Assembly (NCBI GenBank): GCA_015345905.1
Contig: JADDTR010000013.1
Coordinates: forward strand, 625,411-689,410
Source of the DNA: Aotearoamyces nothofagi
Lineage: Eukaryota; Ascomycota; Leotiomycetes; Leotiales; Tympanidaceae
Length of the DNA: 64,000 nt
Direction: 5' to 3'
The notes under the pieces are model-generated. The model was given only the letters and a program-made list of their open reading frames with translations, did not search any database and was not told where the DNA came from. Of the stretch, positions 11,704 through 22,941 are shown in pieces (within the stretch, counting starts at the first letter, position 1; every line of letters begins with the position of its first letter). The translations under genes and the position numbers were made by a program.

Positions 11704-12645
11704 TAGATTTAATATATTAGTGAAGTATAAGAGAATATTAAATCGTAGTACGAGATACTATAGCCTGGGAATATTTTAGAGCTCGGGTTACACATCGGAC
11801 ATTTATTTGTCTTTTATTTGATAATATGTTTTAAACCTTTGATTTATATCAAGACATAATTTATTCACTATTTTAAATTTATAAAGTTCTAAAACCCGAT
11901 TTTATTTCCCCGGCAAGATTAGCTATTTAGCTAATAGGGGTCAATAAAGCTTGTCTAGAGAGCCAATATAGCTTCGAAAATAGAAGCTGCTGATCTTCTA
12001 TCAAATCTGGTAACATATGAGGCTCGAGCGAAATGTCTCGCGGTTGTCTCGTTCTCGTTTAGCTCTCCGAAGACTTAGCGACGAAGGACCCTGAGCAGGG
12101 GCTAATCAATTAAGCGCTACAGTGCTATTGGCTTACAGCTGCTGTTAAACGAGTCTGGACAATTTACGCGCGGAAGAAATAAGTGACACTTTGACGCATG
12201 TATGATTAAGATGCTTTTATCTCAACGAAAACTGCGTAGACATTGGCGAAGACGTACGAGACTATTAAGGTATATCTGATCTCTATGCTATTAAAATTTC
12301 ATCAATTTTGAGGTGGTTCCTGTATAGTTCTCATGCAGTTGAAAACAGTGACTTCTATACTTGCCTGAAAAGTGTAACGCTTAGGATTATACACGAATGG
12401 AAGAAGTTTCCAAGGATTTAGAAAGAGGGTTTACTCTCCAACCTTTGATAGAACGATAGAAAAAAATAAAAATAGAATTCCAACGCTGTACTTCTGTATA
12501 GTAAACACCTAAGGCTAAACCATACTTGTTATTTGTCTGTTTTTCGATCTGGAGTAGATTTAAAATACAATCTACTTTCGCATTGGAAGGGAAAAATATA
12601 CAAAAGAAACAAAAAAATTTAAACGAAGGAATAATTACTTCATTT
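11704..12645. other. AT-rich intergenic region, no intact gene
   Basis: This spacer is clearly richer in A and T than the genes around it. I see no convincing open frame and no splice pattern. Parts between 11940 and 12300 are less AT-rich and could be relics of an old insertion, but I cannot name a family. Confidence 0.5.
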
Positions 12646-12753
12646 TGGACTAACAGGGAATTGAACCCTGGACCTCTTCTATCGTAGATGTTGTAGACAG
12701 TGAACTGTTACAAATGCTGCTAAAGAAAAATCATACCACTAGACCATTAGCCC
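12646..12753 (-). tRNA. tRNA-Ala(AGC) with a 36-base intron
   Basis: Read on the minus strand from 12753, a cloverleaf folds completely once a 36-base intron (12717-12682) after the base 3' of the anticodon is removed, leaving 72 bases. The acceptor stem is GGGCTAA with TTAGTCC, including a G3-U70 pair, the alanine identity element. The anticodon stem TTTCT/AGAAG frames a TTAGCAT loop with anticodon AGC (12721-12719). The T-arm is CAGGG-TTCAATT-CCCTG. Box A (TGGTCTAGTGG) and box B (GGTTCAATTCC) fit the Pol III consensus. Stem pairing throughout suggests it may be functional. Confidence 0.85.
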
Positions 12754-12882
12754 GTATTATTGGTTGTTGGAGACAGTTTCGGTTATTCTGGTATATAAGG
12801 ATGTGTGGCCGCAGCGGGGTGCACCAAAAATAAAAATAAATGCAAAAAAATTGGGATGCTTGCAAGAATCAAACTTGCTCAT

Positions 12883-13029
12883 TGGACAATCAGGGAATCG
12901 AACCCTGGACCACTCCCAGACGTTGATAGATATCATGTCATGCTAAGGGAGTACTGGAAGACTGTTAGTTGATGATTCGGTAGCGATTGAAGTCGGAGGT
13001 GCTTACTTATACCACTAAACCAATTGCCC
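12883..13029 (-). tRNA. tRNA-Ala(AGC)-like gene with intron plus a second, non-canonical insertion
   Basis: Read from 13029 on the minus strand, the acceptor stem GGGCAAT/ATTGTCC again has G3-U70, and the T-arm CAGGG-TTCGATT-CCCTG and box B are perfect. The anticodon stem CTCCC/GGGAG carries anticodon AGC (12944-12942) and a 22-base insert (12940-12919) at the usual intron site. Between the D-arm and the anticodon stem there are about 52 further bases (about 13003-12952), a place where nuclear tRNA genes do not normally have introns. The D-stem also has a mismatch. It may be a decayed copy or an unusual doubly interrupted gene. Confidence 0.6.
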
Positions 13030-13177
13030 GATTGTTGAAGTACTTTCGCTTATAATCAATAATAACCGTCGAAACTCAATCTAATCCTAAGGCCGCTACC
13101 CGTTGCATACCCAGCCGTGCCGTGCCTGATCAATTTCACCCCACCAAAGGTATTTAAATGTACACAAACTTTACACC

Positions 13178-14853
13178 ATGGAACACGATACAAAGACCCG
13201 TAAGAAGCTCTAAATCTAAGGATCTCCAAATCTAGTAATCGAGACTAGTATTAATCATTTGCAGCCCTATATTCCACCGCGGACAGAAAGTCATTCGCAT
13301 TTATCTCCGCTAGGGACCGTTGGGCCGTCATCCTTGTAGAACCCCTCATTTCCAAATTGAGGCTGTGCTAAGACCATATAGACCGGGGCAATTGACGATG
13401 TATACCGAACGGTTAGTGATGTAAAGGATGAAGCAAAGAGAACAGAAGGAAAACGAATCATTGAAGAACTGGCTAAGCTGAAATACGAAATACAACACGA
13501 TCGAAAGTTGACGTATGCTCCCTGAAGCTCCTTATGAACTACGCTAACCCCTGCAGTCCACTTCCTGACGATGGACAACCAGATGTCTTAGAATATAACA
13601 AAGAGTTGGAGCAATTGGGGTCGCTATCATGGCTCAACGCTCCATGGCTCTACGTGGAATGCTATCTGTACCGGTACGTCCTCACGTAGTCCTCTTAGGA
13701 CAAACGCTTATGCTATAAACAGACGTGCGAATACAATATTCAGCCTGTCTAAATTCTGGAAATCCTACGATGCGTTCGCCCGCCAAAAGATATCTACCTT
13801 CCGATCCTCCCGTCCTGCCATTCTCGAACTCGCTGCTCGATATAAGGAGATCATTCTGCAGATAGAGCAGAAGTCGGAAGAGCACGAGGAAGCCCAGAAG
13901 ATAGTCTTCATGGAGATGTGTGAGATATGTCTATGGGGGAATGCTACGGACCTATCGCTCCTCACATCCTTGACGTACGAGGACATCCAAAAACTTCAAG
14001 GCTCAGAAGCACGAAAAGCATCAGAGAAGAACATCCTTATCAGTGATCTTGAAAAAGCCTATGACGTTTTGAAGAAGGCCAAGGCATCAGGTGCTCAGGA
14101 AAGACGCATCGACATTGTTCTTGACAACTCAGGTTTCGAATTATATGTAGACCTCATCCTGGCGGGCTACCTTGTCTCTGCAGGCCTCGCCACTACAGTC
14201 GTCCTTCACCCGAAGTCTATCCCGTGGTTTGTTTCTGATGTCATGCCTGCCGACTTCGCTGCTCTCTTAAACGCCCTGGCGGACCCCCAGGCATTCTACA
14301 TGACACTTTCCGACGACGAAAAGAATGCTGGCAAAACGCCCGTGGCTTTATCGAAAGAAGAGGCCGACAATCTTTCATTTTTGTTCGAGCGATGGGGCGG
14401 AATGCACCAAGAAGGCCAGCTTGTACTTCGACCGAACCGATTCTGGACAGAAGCTGGCAGTTACTGGCGACTACCTACTTCAAACCCGAGACTATATGAT
14501 GATTTGAAAAGTAGCGAGCTTGTTATCTTCAAAGGCGATCTTAACTACCGAAAGTTAACGGGAGATGTAAGTAAAACGAGCCTGTCTATCTGATCTGTCT
14601 GAATAATGCTGACAACTCACAGGCCGATTGGGATCCGACAACACCATTTACGGAAGCTATTGGCCCTCTGGGCCCTGGGTCTGGGGTCAATGTGCTTGCT
14701 CTGCGTACGTGCAAAGCAGACGTCGTTGTTGGCCTAAAGCCAGGCGAGGATGAGAAGCTTAGAAAGATGGAGGGGGGCGGAGGTGACAGTGGATCCCGAA
14801 AGTGGGCATGGAATGGTAAATGGGCCGTCGTATCTTTTTCCCCAGGGAAGTAA
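13178..14853 (+). CDS. DUF89 metal-dependent phosphatase (ARMT1/Hrt2-like damage-control phosphatase)
   Basis: Six exons (13178-13199, 13265-13335, 13382-13512, 13557-13673, 13723-14566, 14623-14853) give 471 residues in one frame. It belongs to subfamily III of the DUF89 phosphatases, which hydrolyse phosphorylated sugars and related damaged or surplus metabolites with Co, Ni or Mn. Family marks are SFAFISARDRWAVIL at the start, TGAIDDVYRTV, WLNAPWLYVECYLYRR, the catalytic DNSGFELYVDL with its Asp-Asn pair, GDLNYRKLTGD and the final DWDPTTPF block. The first exon is only 22 bases. All key residues that I can place are present. The protein should be cytosolic. The gene stands alone, facing away from the tRNA genes. 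Confidence 0.92.
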
Positions 14854-15074
14854 ATGCATGACGAGGTACTGTTTAGAGGCTTTTCATGTGACTTGTCTAA
14901 AATGCATATAGAACTACATAGAATTACTGAAATACTTTGGCACGCTCACTATCTCCACCCCCTGCTGGACGAGGATCGTGCTGACTTTGGTACTTGGTAG
15001 TACTGTACTAGTACTGTACGGAAGTACAGTACCTTCCTTGTCGCTATTCTCTGCCCGAGATGAGCGATGGCGAC

Positions 15075-15107
15075 AAGAAGCCCAAGAAGCCCAAGAAGCC
15101 CAAGAAA
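15075..15107. repeat. Nine-base AAGAAGCCC tandem repeat
   Basis: Three to four copies of a nine-base unit, the last one altered to AAGAAATCC. It reads as Lys-Lys-Pro in one frame but no gene supports that reading. Confidence 0.8.
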
Positions 15108-15172
15108 TCCCCCGAACAAAAAAAAGAAAAAAAAAACTCACATCTCGACAGAGAAGACCACATCGAGCCCAA

Positions 15173-15195
15173 CCCCCCCCCCCCCCCCCCCCCCC
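15173..15195. repeat. C23 homopolymer tract
   Basis: Twenty-three consecutive C residues. The opposite strand is a G23 run that could fold as a quadruplex; the exact length is liable to sequencing error. Confidence 0.9.
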
Positions 15196-16109
15196 TACCG
15201 CGCGCAGCTCTGCGGAATCTAGGAGAGAGGCAGCGGATGGGCGAGATGGGGAGAGCGCGCAGCATCATAACCCGCCTGCTGCTCCTCTGCGCGCGCAAGT
15301 CGCAAGCCGCAAGTCGCAAGTCCAGACAGCCGTCCTCGACCCTCTCGGGCTCGCACTGCTGGATGCAGGCTGGCCGCTTCAGGGACGGGAGGGAGGGAGG
15401 AGGAGGAGGCTGGCCTTATCCTGGCCCGAGCACTTAATCATCATGCCCGTCTATGTCAACCTGATCCGAGCATCCCGTTCCAAATCCGAGCATCCCGTTG
15501 CGAGCCCGGGCATCCCGTCTCAACTGTCCGTATCTGTCCGTATCAATCCGAGTATCCCACAGCAGCCGAGCATCCCATACATATCCGTATCACATCGTCT
15601 TATCATATTACGACACAACACACCACAGACAACGAGCCAACAATCAATGTGAAAACATTATCAATTTACTACTCCTCTCCTCCTCTCCTCTCAACTCCTC
15701 CCGTCTCATCTCATCTCATCTCACCCCATCCCTCCCCATGCCGACACTAATATAACCATAACAAACATTCATCAATATACGCACTCGCAATCGTACAAAA
15801 CAGACAAGAGCCGCCCCATCAAACCCACACTGTCAAGAGAGGCCCATCGTCTCAAACCCATCCTAGTGTTGATCTAATCCCTATGGGTATACCAGTCCCT
15901 TCCGAACCAAACCAAAAGCCCAGCTTACAAAACTCAAAGAAAGGGTAAGGAGTGTGACGCTATTCGTAAAACAAATGCGTGTCTGAAATATAGTACCAAT
16001 GACACATATGCCTGTGCATACTGTCTGAACTTTTACACACGAGTTGTATGAGTGGAGGTGAGGTGAGACATCAATTTTAAAAAAAGGAAATAATACGCGT
16101 CAGGCAAGT

Positions 16110-17685
16110 TTAGTATCTCCCGAGACTCTGTGAGCTGATATCAGCCCTCTTCATTGGAGGTGGTGGCGGAGGCTTCTTGGTACGGGAGGGAGGAGGTGGA
16201 GGAGGCCCCTTTCTGCCATTTGCACCTGTAAGTCTGCTTTGGCTTGCTGATCTCGATATAGTACTACTATGAGACGTAGCTGGCGAAACCGAACGCTCTC
16301 CCCATGAACGATCTGGGCTGGTACTGTTTAAAGTTGACTCATCGGATGGATCACCGAATACGTCGCTTCCATTGATATTTCTGTTTGACTTTGCAGGACG
16401 GAGCTGGAGACGCATCATTCCTGGGTCATTTGGAATCGAAGCCTTGCGAGCCTCGTTTGTAGGTGTGCTTGTACGGTATATTGCTGTTGGGCCCTGGAAA
16501 GTCTGAGATCGGCCTTGAATGGGTCGGCTAGGAGAAACCGGCTCTTCTTGATATTCTTGCGGTATGGTCAATCGCGAAGACGAAGGTACACGGCCCTGGG
16601 AGCGAATTGAAGGCCGGACAGGCTCCGGGTCTAGGTCGTCCTCGTATGCATTGTATTTCTCGTTGTATGAATTGTTGAATGAATTGTATGAATGAGCAGT
16701 GTTGGACCGTGATCGAGGAGTGCGGCGCTGCTGCTGTTCTCTCTCGCTATAGTGGGTTTGGCTGGCGGCTGTTAGCATCTTCTCATGTATGGCATGCTTC
16801 AAAACGTACCTAGCAGGCCAGTCCCGCTTCAGACGCAGTAGCTCATCTCTACAACGATCATAGTATTCGAGCTCAGCATCTAGGAAAGAACCAAGATCTG
16901 TAACACTATCTGCCTCGGCCTCCTTAATATCCTGCATTCTTCGAAGTACATCCTCGCTGGACTCTTCGTATTTGGCTTTCTGGGATCGAAGCTCTTCCTC
17001 AACACGGAAATCCTCCTTCTTGGCCTTCTGCATCTTGGAGAGGGAAGCATCATAGGCTAGTCGTCGATTCTCGAGCTTCTTTCGGGACGCCTATTCTGAA
17101 GTCAGTTTTGGTATTACCGCGTATTGTGTATTATGTACCTGATAGTCCTTCATTTGTGCCAGTGATCGTTCGAGCGACTCGAGCCAGATGGTGGAGGCAC
17201 GTGCCATATAGGACTCCTGAACTCGAGCAATCCTCTCATTAGTTCTTCCCATACCTGAGAAGTGCGTTAGTATGGTGGAAATGGTACGATGCGACCCGAG
17301 ACAAACTGACTGATTAAGCAGTTTCCGAACTCGGAATCTGGCTCAAAATCCTCGCCATGACTTGTCATAGTCTGTCCCAGATATGCTACGGGAAGAGCTT
17401 TCTCCTTGTCGTCGGTTTCATTGCGCTGCGAGAGGGACTTGACGTAGAGGGTCATCGATTTGTGCAGGCGTTCCGTACCTGGAGAATGTTAGCATGCCTC
17501 TTCCCATAGATTGAACGTCAGAGCAGCGAAGGTGCCCGACAAAAGACGGTAGACTCACCCTCGTGCCTCACTGTCATCTCCGTCTGCAACGACTTGAACT
17601 CATCGGAGACATTGATCTTTGAACCAGTCCCCACCTTCTCACCAGCCCACTGCTTCACACGGTCGAGCTTCTTGTTGATGTTCAT
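16110..17685 (-). CDS. BAR-domain protein with proline-rich C-terminus
   Basis: The gene starts MNINKKLDRVKQWAGEK at 17685 and the first exon ends at 17559; the second starts at 17478 and further exons follow to the stop at 16110. The first 250 residues form a BAR membrane-curvature domain: basic amphipathic start, then TVRHEG..RLHKSMTLYVKSL, GRTNERIARVQESYMARAST, a KLENRRLAYDASLSKMQKAK helix and LDAELEYYDRCRDELL. The remainder is disordered, Ser/Arg-rich, and ends with two proline clusters (GPPPPPPSR and KPPPPPPMKR) that look like SH3 or profilin ligands. It is close to the fungal Gvp36/endophilin-like group, probably acting on Golgi or endocytic membranes. No SH3 domain is present in the protein itself. 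Confidence 0.88.
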
Positions 17686-18183
17686 CCTGGCGGTGTTTGA
17701 TTCCTGCGTATCTATGCCAAATCAGGCGCTCACTTGCCAATTGTTCGAGGCAGTAGTCGTGTGTAAGTAGGCTATGGTTCGTTTGCGGTATCGTGCCGTG
17801 TTTTGATATGTTGCTCGTTATTGTCGCGATGACGGGGATTGCGTGGCTGCTATTCTTGATTGTTGGCGGGCCAAAGAGAGTCGACAACTGCAAGGCAACG
17901 AGCGCACAGATTGTCGAAATAGAAGAAGGACACAGTGAATAAAAGAAAGAGTGAGCGACAGACAATCCAGGCAAAATGCGGGTTGAACGAGCGACAACTC
18001 GGATCCTTGAGTCTGTGGATATTGCGAGATCGAGCAAGTGGGTTGGGATGGCCGATGATTGATGGTCGGGGCGAGGCTGTGCAGCAGCAGATAACGACAA
18101 GCGACGGACGCGACACGCGGTTGGTCTGGGATTGATTCTGGAAGTCTCACGCAAGTTAATGCACAGGATGGAAGGATCAAAAT

Positions 18184-18215
18184 ATGGAAAGATGGAAAGA
18201 TGGAAAGATGGAAAG
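18184..18215. repeat. ATGGAAAG tandem repeat, four copies
   Basis: Four perfect eight-base units within the upstream region of the BAR-domain gene, about 500 bases from its start. Confidence 0.9.
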
Positions 18216-18710
18216 AGCGTTGAGGGAGAGAGGAGATGCGCTTGATTTCTTAAGTACAGTACAGAACAGACATTGCCAGCGACTCGACTGCGCAGAGCCT
18301 TAATTAATTAAGCCTGGGCCAGGGAGAACGCGGAGCCCGTCTTCTCTTCTACAGGAGGGACACGCTGCGCTGCAGCAATAGGAGGCCACTCACCAAGTGA
18401 GCTCTGGAGCCCCGTCGCCGGCATTGGGCTTTGGGGCTTTGGGCATTGGCTCCTGCGTGCAGCAGATACTTCATAGTGATGCCATTCTCCGGGCACGGAC
18501 AAGTATAGAGCATGTTCTGCACACTCTAAAGGCCAGAGCTAAGGCCGGCAGGCATGCACTGGTATGCGCTGTGGTGTGGTATTCTGGACTTGGACATACA
18601 GACGGAGTATGGTTCCTCGCGTTGCAGCTCCCAGCGGCGCCGCCACCCGGGCTACCGACCCGACGACCGGCTAGAGACTATATACAGTAGAGGCACTTAA
18701 GGTATGTACG

Positions 18711-18750
18711 TACGGTACTGTACGGTACTGTACGGCACTGTACGGCACTG
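18711..18750. repeat. Ten-base TACGGTACTG tandem repeat, four copies
   Basis: Two copies of TACGGTACTG are followed by two of TACGGCACTG. Each unit spans a GTAC palindrome, so the array could fold back on itself. Confidence 0.9.
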
Positions 18751-18769
18751 TAGATACGGTAGATGACAT

Positions 18770-18829
18770 CCAGGACCAGGACCAGTACCAGCGCCAGTAC
18801 CAGCACCAGGACCAGTACCAGCACATCCA
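18770..18829. repeat. CCAG-rich hexamer repeat
   Basis: Interleaved ACCAGG, ACCAGT, GCCAGT and ACCAGC units for about 60 bases. Related CCAGC/CCATG repeats follow at about 18971-19027 and a GTGTGGTGGAT repeat at 18901-18929. Confidence 0.8.
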
Positions 18830-20068
18830 GGAAGTCCATACAGTATTGTACATAACCTTACTTCAGCACCCGCCGCCGCCATCCCAGCCTCTGTCAGCGA
18901 GTGTGGTGGATGTGTGGTGGATGTGTGGTTGTGGGTGCTCCCGTACCTTCCATCCCAGCTCTGTGCCCTGCCAGCCCAGCCCAGCCGAGCCCAGCCATGT
19001 CAGCCATGCCAGCCATGCCAGCCAAGCCATGCGACCGACGATGCTGTACATACACAGTACGTACACTATCCTGCCCAGACCGTACAGTCCTTACCGTTCT
19101 GCTCTTACCCATACACTCCTTACCAACCCTACAGAAGCCACTTCCAGCCTCTCAGGAACGAACCGCTCGGCAGTGCGCGCCGTTCAAGATAGCCAGCCCA
19201 CGCCCCTATCCTATCAGGACACATCATCCGAGCTCTGTCACGTTATTGCGCGGCAAACCCGAGGACCCCACTGCAGCGAATGTCCACAGAACATTCCTGG
19301 CCAGGACCAGCGCGCCGACGCTGGTGCAAGCGCCTAGCATCGGACGTTAGACTACCACCACTCGATCCCCAGGGGGAGGCATGATCCTGGAGTGTCGGCG
19401 CCTCGTCTGCCCGTGATGTAGGCGTGACAGCGAGCCAAGTAAGGGAGCTGTGAGCAGAGCATATGGAGGGCCTAGGTTTCAAACATAAATAGATCTGCTC
19501 CACCGCTGCACTATACAGTAGTATTGTGCTTGCTCCAGACGTTACGTGTTTGTCGCGTCTTCATTCCGCTGCCATTTGCTCCGTCGCATGCACCGCTGCT
19601 CACCAAAGTGTGGAGGCTTCTGTAGCTTTCCGGCTTCCCACTCTGCCTGGCGCGTTACCTCCCCTACTACTCTACATACTTCAACCTCATTTATCGACCG
19701 TTATTGACTCACTTGTCGCGCCGCTGTATTTCTGTGGGCTCCTCGCGAGTGGGTTACACTAGTTAAGGGGGGCTGTGCATGTTTTGTGACTGACATTTGC
19801 CTTTCACATGCTCTTGTCCTCCGCTCGTTCGTTCATTAGGTCTGGGAGGAATTATAATTATATTAGCACGCGACGTCCATGGAAAGAGGAAGCTAAGTAG
19901 GTAAGTATTATAATGCCTTTCAAGGTTGCTGACTACCTATGTGCATTGATATATATATATATATTTATTTGTCGAGACTCAATGCCGAGTGATTGATCGT
20001 GAAGATGACCTCTAGTTAGATATCGACGAGAGGTCTGCTTCATTCATGGCTTCGTGCTGCTTGGTTAC

Positions 20069-22941
20069 TCATCTGAACCTTCCATAGCCTCCCAATGCAC
20101 CTCTCAAAGGTAAATTTCTCGACGAGCTTCCCACGTAAACAGTCTTGGGATATCCAGTAATAACCCAATTCTGACTGGCTGTATCCCAATTCGACACATC
20201 CCGTCGAGTGATCTTATATGTGAATGTCCCCGACCCACCGGCTGGGATTTCGATGTCATCAAAGCCTCTCAGGACGACCTTCGGGTCTGTGGGACCACCG
20301 AGAGAGACGTACTGAAACATTGTTAGACCAGGTACAAAATACTAAACCTAGAGAAGAAGCTTACTAGCTGAGGAACTTCAATCCCATCGATCTCCCCAGT
20401 GTTGGTAATAGTAGCTGTGACTTCGTACAATTCATCATAAAGTCCACTATTTCCACCTGCTGATCCGCCAGCCGCAAGCTTAGGCTGCGGTCTCCCATCC
20501 TGGCTACCAGGTGGTGCACTGCCATTGCCACCTTCGGTTTTGCCAGTTGTACTATCGATATAAGGATAGACGTATGCTTTAATAGATGGGAAAGCTGGCG
20601 GGTAACTATTATCAGTAGGAATCGTATCGATTGTGCCGAACGTGGGAGCTGGTGAGGTCCTCCCAGTTGTTGGAAGGTATGGACCACTGTATAGCCTTTG
20701 AATATTCAAGTTGGAGTACTCAAATGTAGTATAGCTGAGTCCAAAGCCAAATTCATAGCTTGGTTCGATACCGGCATGGTCAAACCAGCGGTAATCGATG
20801 AAGACTCCCTCGGGAAAGTCCACCTCTGGCACTTTGGCGGAGGAGCTATATAGAATATCTACGCCCCAGTCTGTCCGATTTTTGCCCCACGTAAACACCG
20901 ACTTTGCACTTGGGTTGACTTTACCATATAGAACATCTGTAATTGAGTTCCCGGATTCTTGCCCTGGAATACCTGCCCATAGAATGGCGGTCACGTTGGG
21001 GTTTTGCTTAATAGCCTCAACAATCACGGCTCCAACGGTATGCAATACAACAACGGTGTTGTTGTTATTCGCCGCGACAGCCGCAATGAGAGCATCACCA
21101 TTACCCCAGAGTGTGAGGTTTTTACGGTCTCCCGCATTACCATCAACAGTGATGTATCCTTCGCCGCTGTCGGCATTGGCAAAGACGATTGCTACTTGAG
21201 CTCCGGTAACAGCAGAAGCAATGGCGCCAAAATTATAGTTGTTGCTGACGTTTTGAAAAGATGTCCCATCCTGCACAGCCTGTGCTCTCAATGCATCAAC
21301 GGGAGCAACTAGGTATGGGAAGTTAGCAGTTCCAGAGCCCCATCCCATTGCAAGGGTACCAGTATCGCACTTGCGGTCTGAACAGCTATTGGGTCCTGCA
21401 GGATTCGAATGAGCATCTTCTCCCACAACGGCGATACTTTGCGGCGTCTTAAGCGGAAGTGTGTTATTTAGGTTCTTCAAGAGAACAGTCGATCTCCCCC
21501 CGATTTCACGGATGAGGTTTGCATGGTCATCCTGGACGTTTACGTGGTAATTAACTTGCCCGATATCTCCCTTGGCAAGCTGATGGAGGTATCCCGTAGT
21601 ATTAAGGGTCCATGAACTGAAATTAACAGGTATCCTAGTCGTGTCACGACCAACTTTGTAGTACGCTGCTATGATTCTTACGGCCATGTCGTCAATACGC
21701 CACTGAGGTATCGTACCATTTAGGACAGCTGCAGTAAGATTTCCACCGAAGTAGGAGTAGGTTCCAATGCCGAAGACTTGCTCTCCGGGCATTGTCATGT
21801 CAAGGCCTGCAAGTGCGCTTGCTACTCCAGAGTGTTGCGCCCCCCAATCGCTCATAACTGTTACAGTCAATATCTGAAACAAAGTCAAGAATACAAATCA
21901 AGAGGCTTACCAAAACCTTGGAAGTCCAACTCATTCTTGAGGATATGATTCAGTAGATAGCTGTTCTGACAAGCATAGCTGTCGTTCAGACGGTTATAGG
22001 AGCACATAATAGACCCGACACCTGCTCGCACTGCATCTGCGAATGGCCTACAATTATCAGTGGCGAGTAAAAATGGCCTCAGCTTCACTCACCAGAGATA
22101 TAGCTCATGTAATGTTTTATCATCTGCGTTTGAGGACAACTGTTCCCGATAATGCTCTTGCTCATTTAGAATGAAGTGCTTTGCACAGGCAATGACACCG
22201 GCTCCTTGAATCCCTTGAATTGTTTCAGCCATAGCAACGCCAGTAAGAACTGGGTCAGGGCTAAAGCCTTCCCAACCACGTCCAGCTTCGGGAACCCGTC
22301 CAAGAGGCCCAGCCTATGCACAAAGAATATTAGCAAGACATTTCAAACTCAGAGACCAAATGGCTGTTGCGGGACATGTTTGTCGACTGTGAAGATCGAA
22401 GAGTATCTCACGAGCCTCCTACAGACTGGACTCCTAAAGCTGGATTAAAGATATACTAACCACCGGCCCTAGTTGTACGTCAACGCCTTTGTCTCGATGT
22501 TCCGCGCCCATAGCTGCTCCTCGGGACCGGATGAGTTGAGTACTCCATGTCGCTGCCGCATTGATACCAGCAGGGAATGCCGACACATAGTCGGCTACAT
22601 TTTGTTAGCTTAAGCTGGTGGTAAGGGTATTCTTATATGCACTTACTATCACGAACGCCTAGTGGGGAATCTTGTGTGCAGATAGATTGGAATCCAAGTC
22701 TTGGAATCGAGCCTGTGTTTCCCACGCACAGCTCTTCAGTCCATCCCGCTCCTGTAGTAAGATTGACCTTCTCGAGTAAGGTAAGTTGGCTTACGAACTC
22801 CTTAGCTTTTTCATAGGCATCGTCCCAACCATTTCCACCGTGAGACCATGGGGATGGGTAGCTTGGTGGGGAGATCCCATCGACCTGAGAGTTTACAAAA
22901 CCCACGAGAGTAGCGACACTGATCAAGACGTCCAAAAACAT
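20069..22941 (-). CDS. Secreted GH3 beta-glucosidase
   Basis: The enzyme releases glucose from cello-oligosaccharides or other beta-glucosides outside the cell. The first exon (22941-22647) encodes a signal peptide ([19 protein letters not shown]) and the GH3 start [26 protein letters not shown]; a donor at 22646 joins to 22594 to give [14 protein letters not shown]. Later blocks are the [21 protein letters not shown] core, [14 protein letters not shown], and [11 protein letters not shown] with the nucleophile Asp. The second GH3 domain follows ([22 protein letters not shown]), and then the acid/base region and a C-terminal fibronectin-III-like domain ([10 protein letters not shown]...GSSSRNLPL). 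Many N-glycosylation sites agree with secretion. The protein has about 850 residues and lacks nothing that I can see. It stands alone with no other glycosidase nearby. Confidence 0.95.

Larger units (their letters stand above)
14854..16109. other. Repeat-rich intergenic region, no gene seen
   Basis: This 1.25 kb spacer between convergent genes carries GTAC palindromes near 14990-15033, an AAGAAGCCC tandem at 15075-15107, an A-rich tract after it, a long C run and scattered copies of a GAGCATCCC motif at 15463-15570, followed by pyrimidine-rich sequence. No frame shows a domain. Confidence 0.6.
17686..20068. other. Long repeat-rich intergenic region, no gene seen
   Basis: About 2.4 kb with the BAR gene's upstream region at its left end. 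Open frames exist on both strands but are composed of simple repeats. An AT dinucleotide run lies near 19949-19965 and TTAATTAATTAA at about 18300. Confidence 0.6.

Noticed and set aside
18184-19030. CRISPR-like array in the simple repeats
   Set aside because: Units are adjacent without unique spacers, and the genome is eukaryotic.
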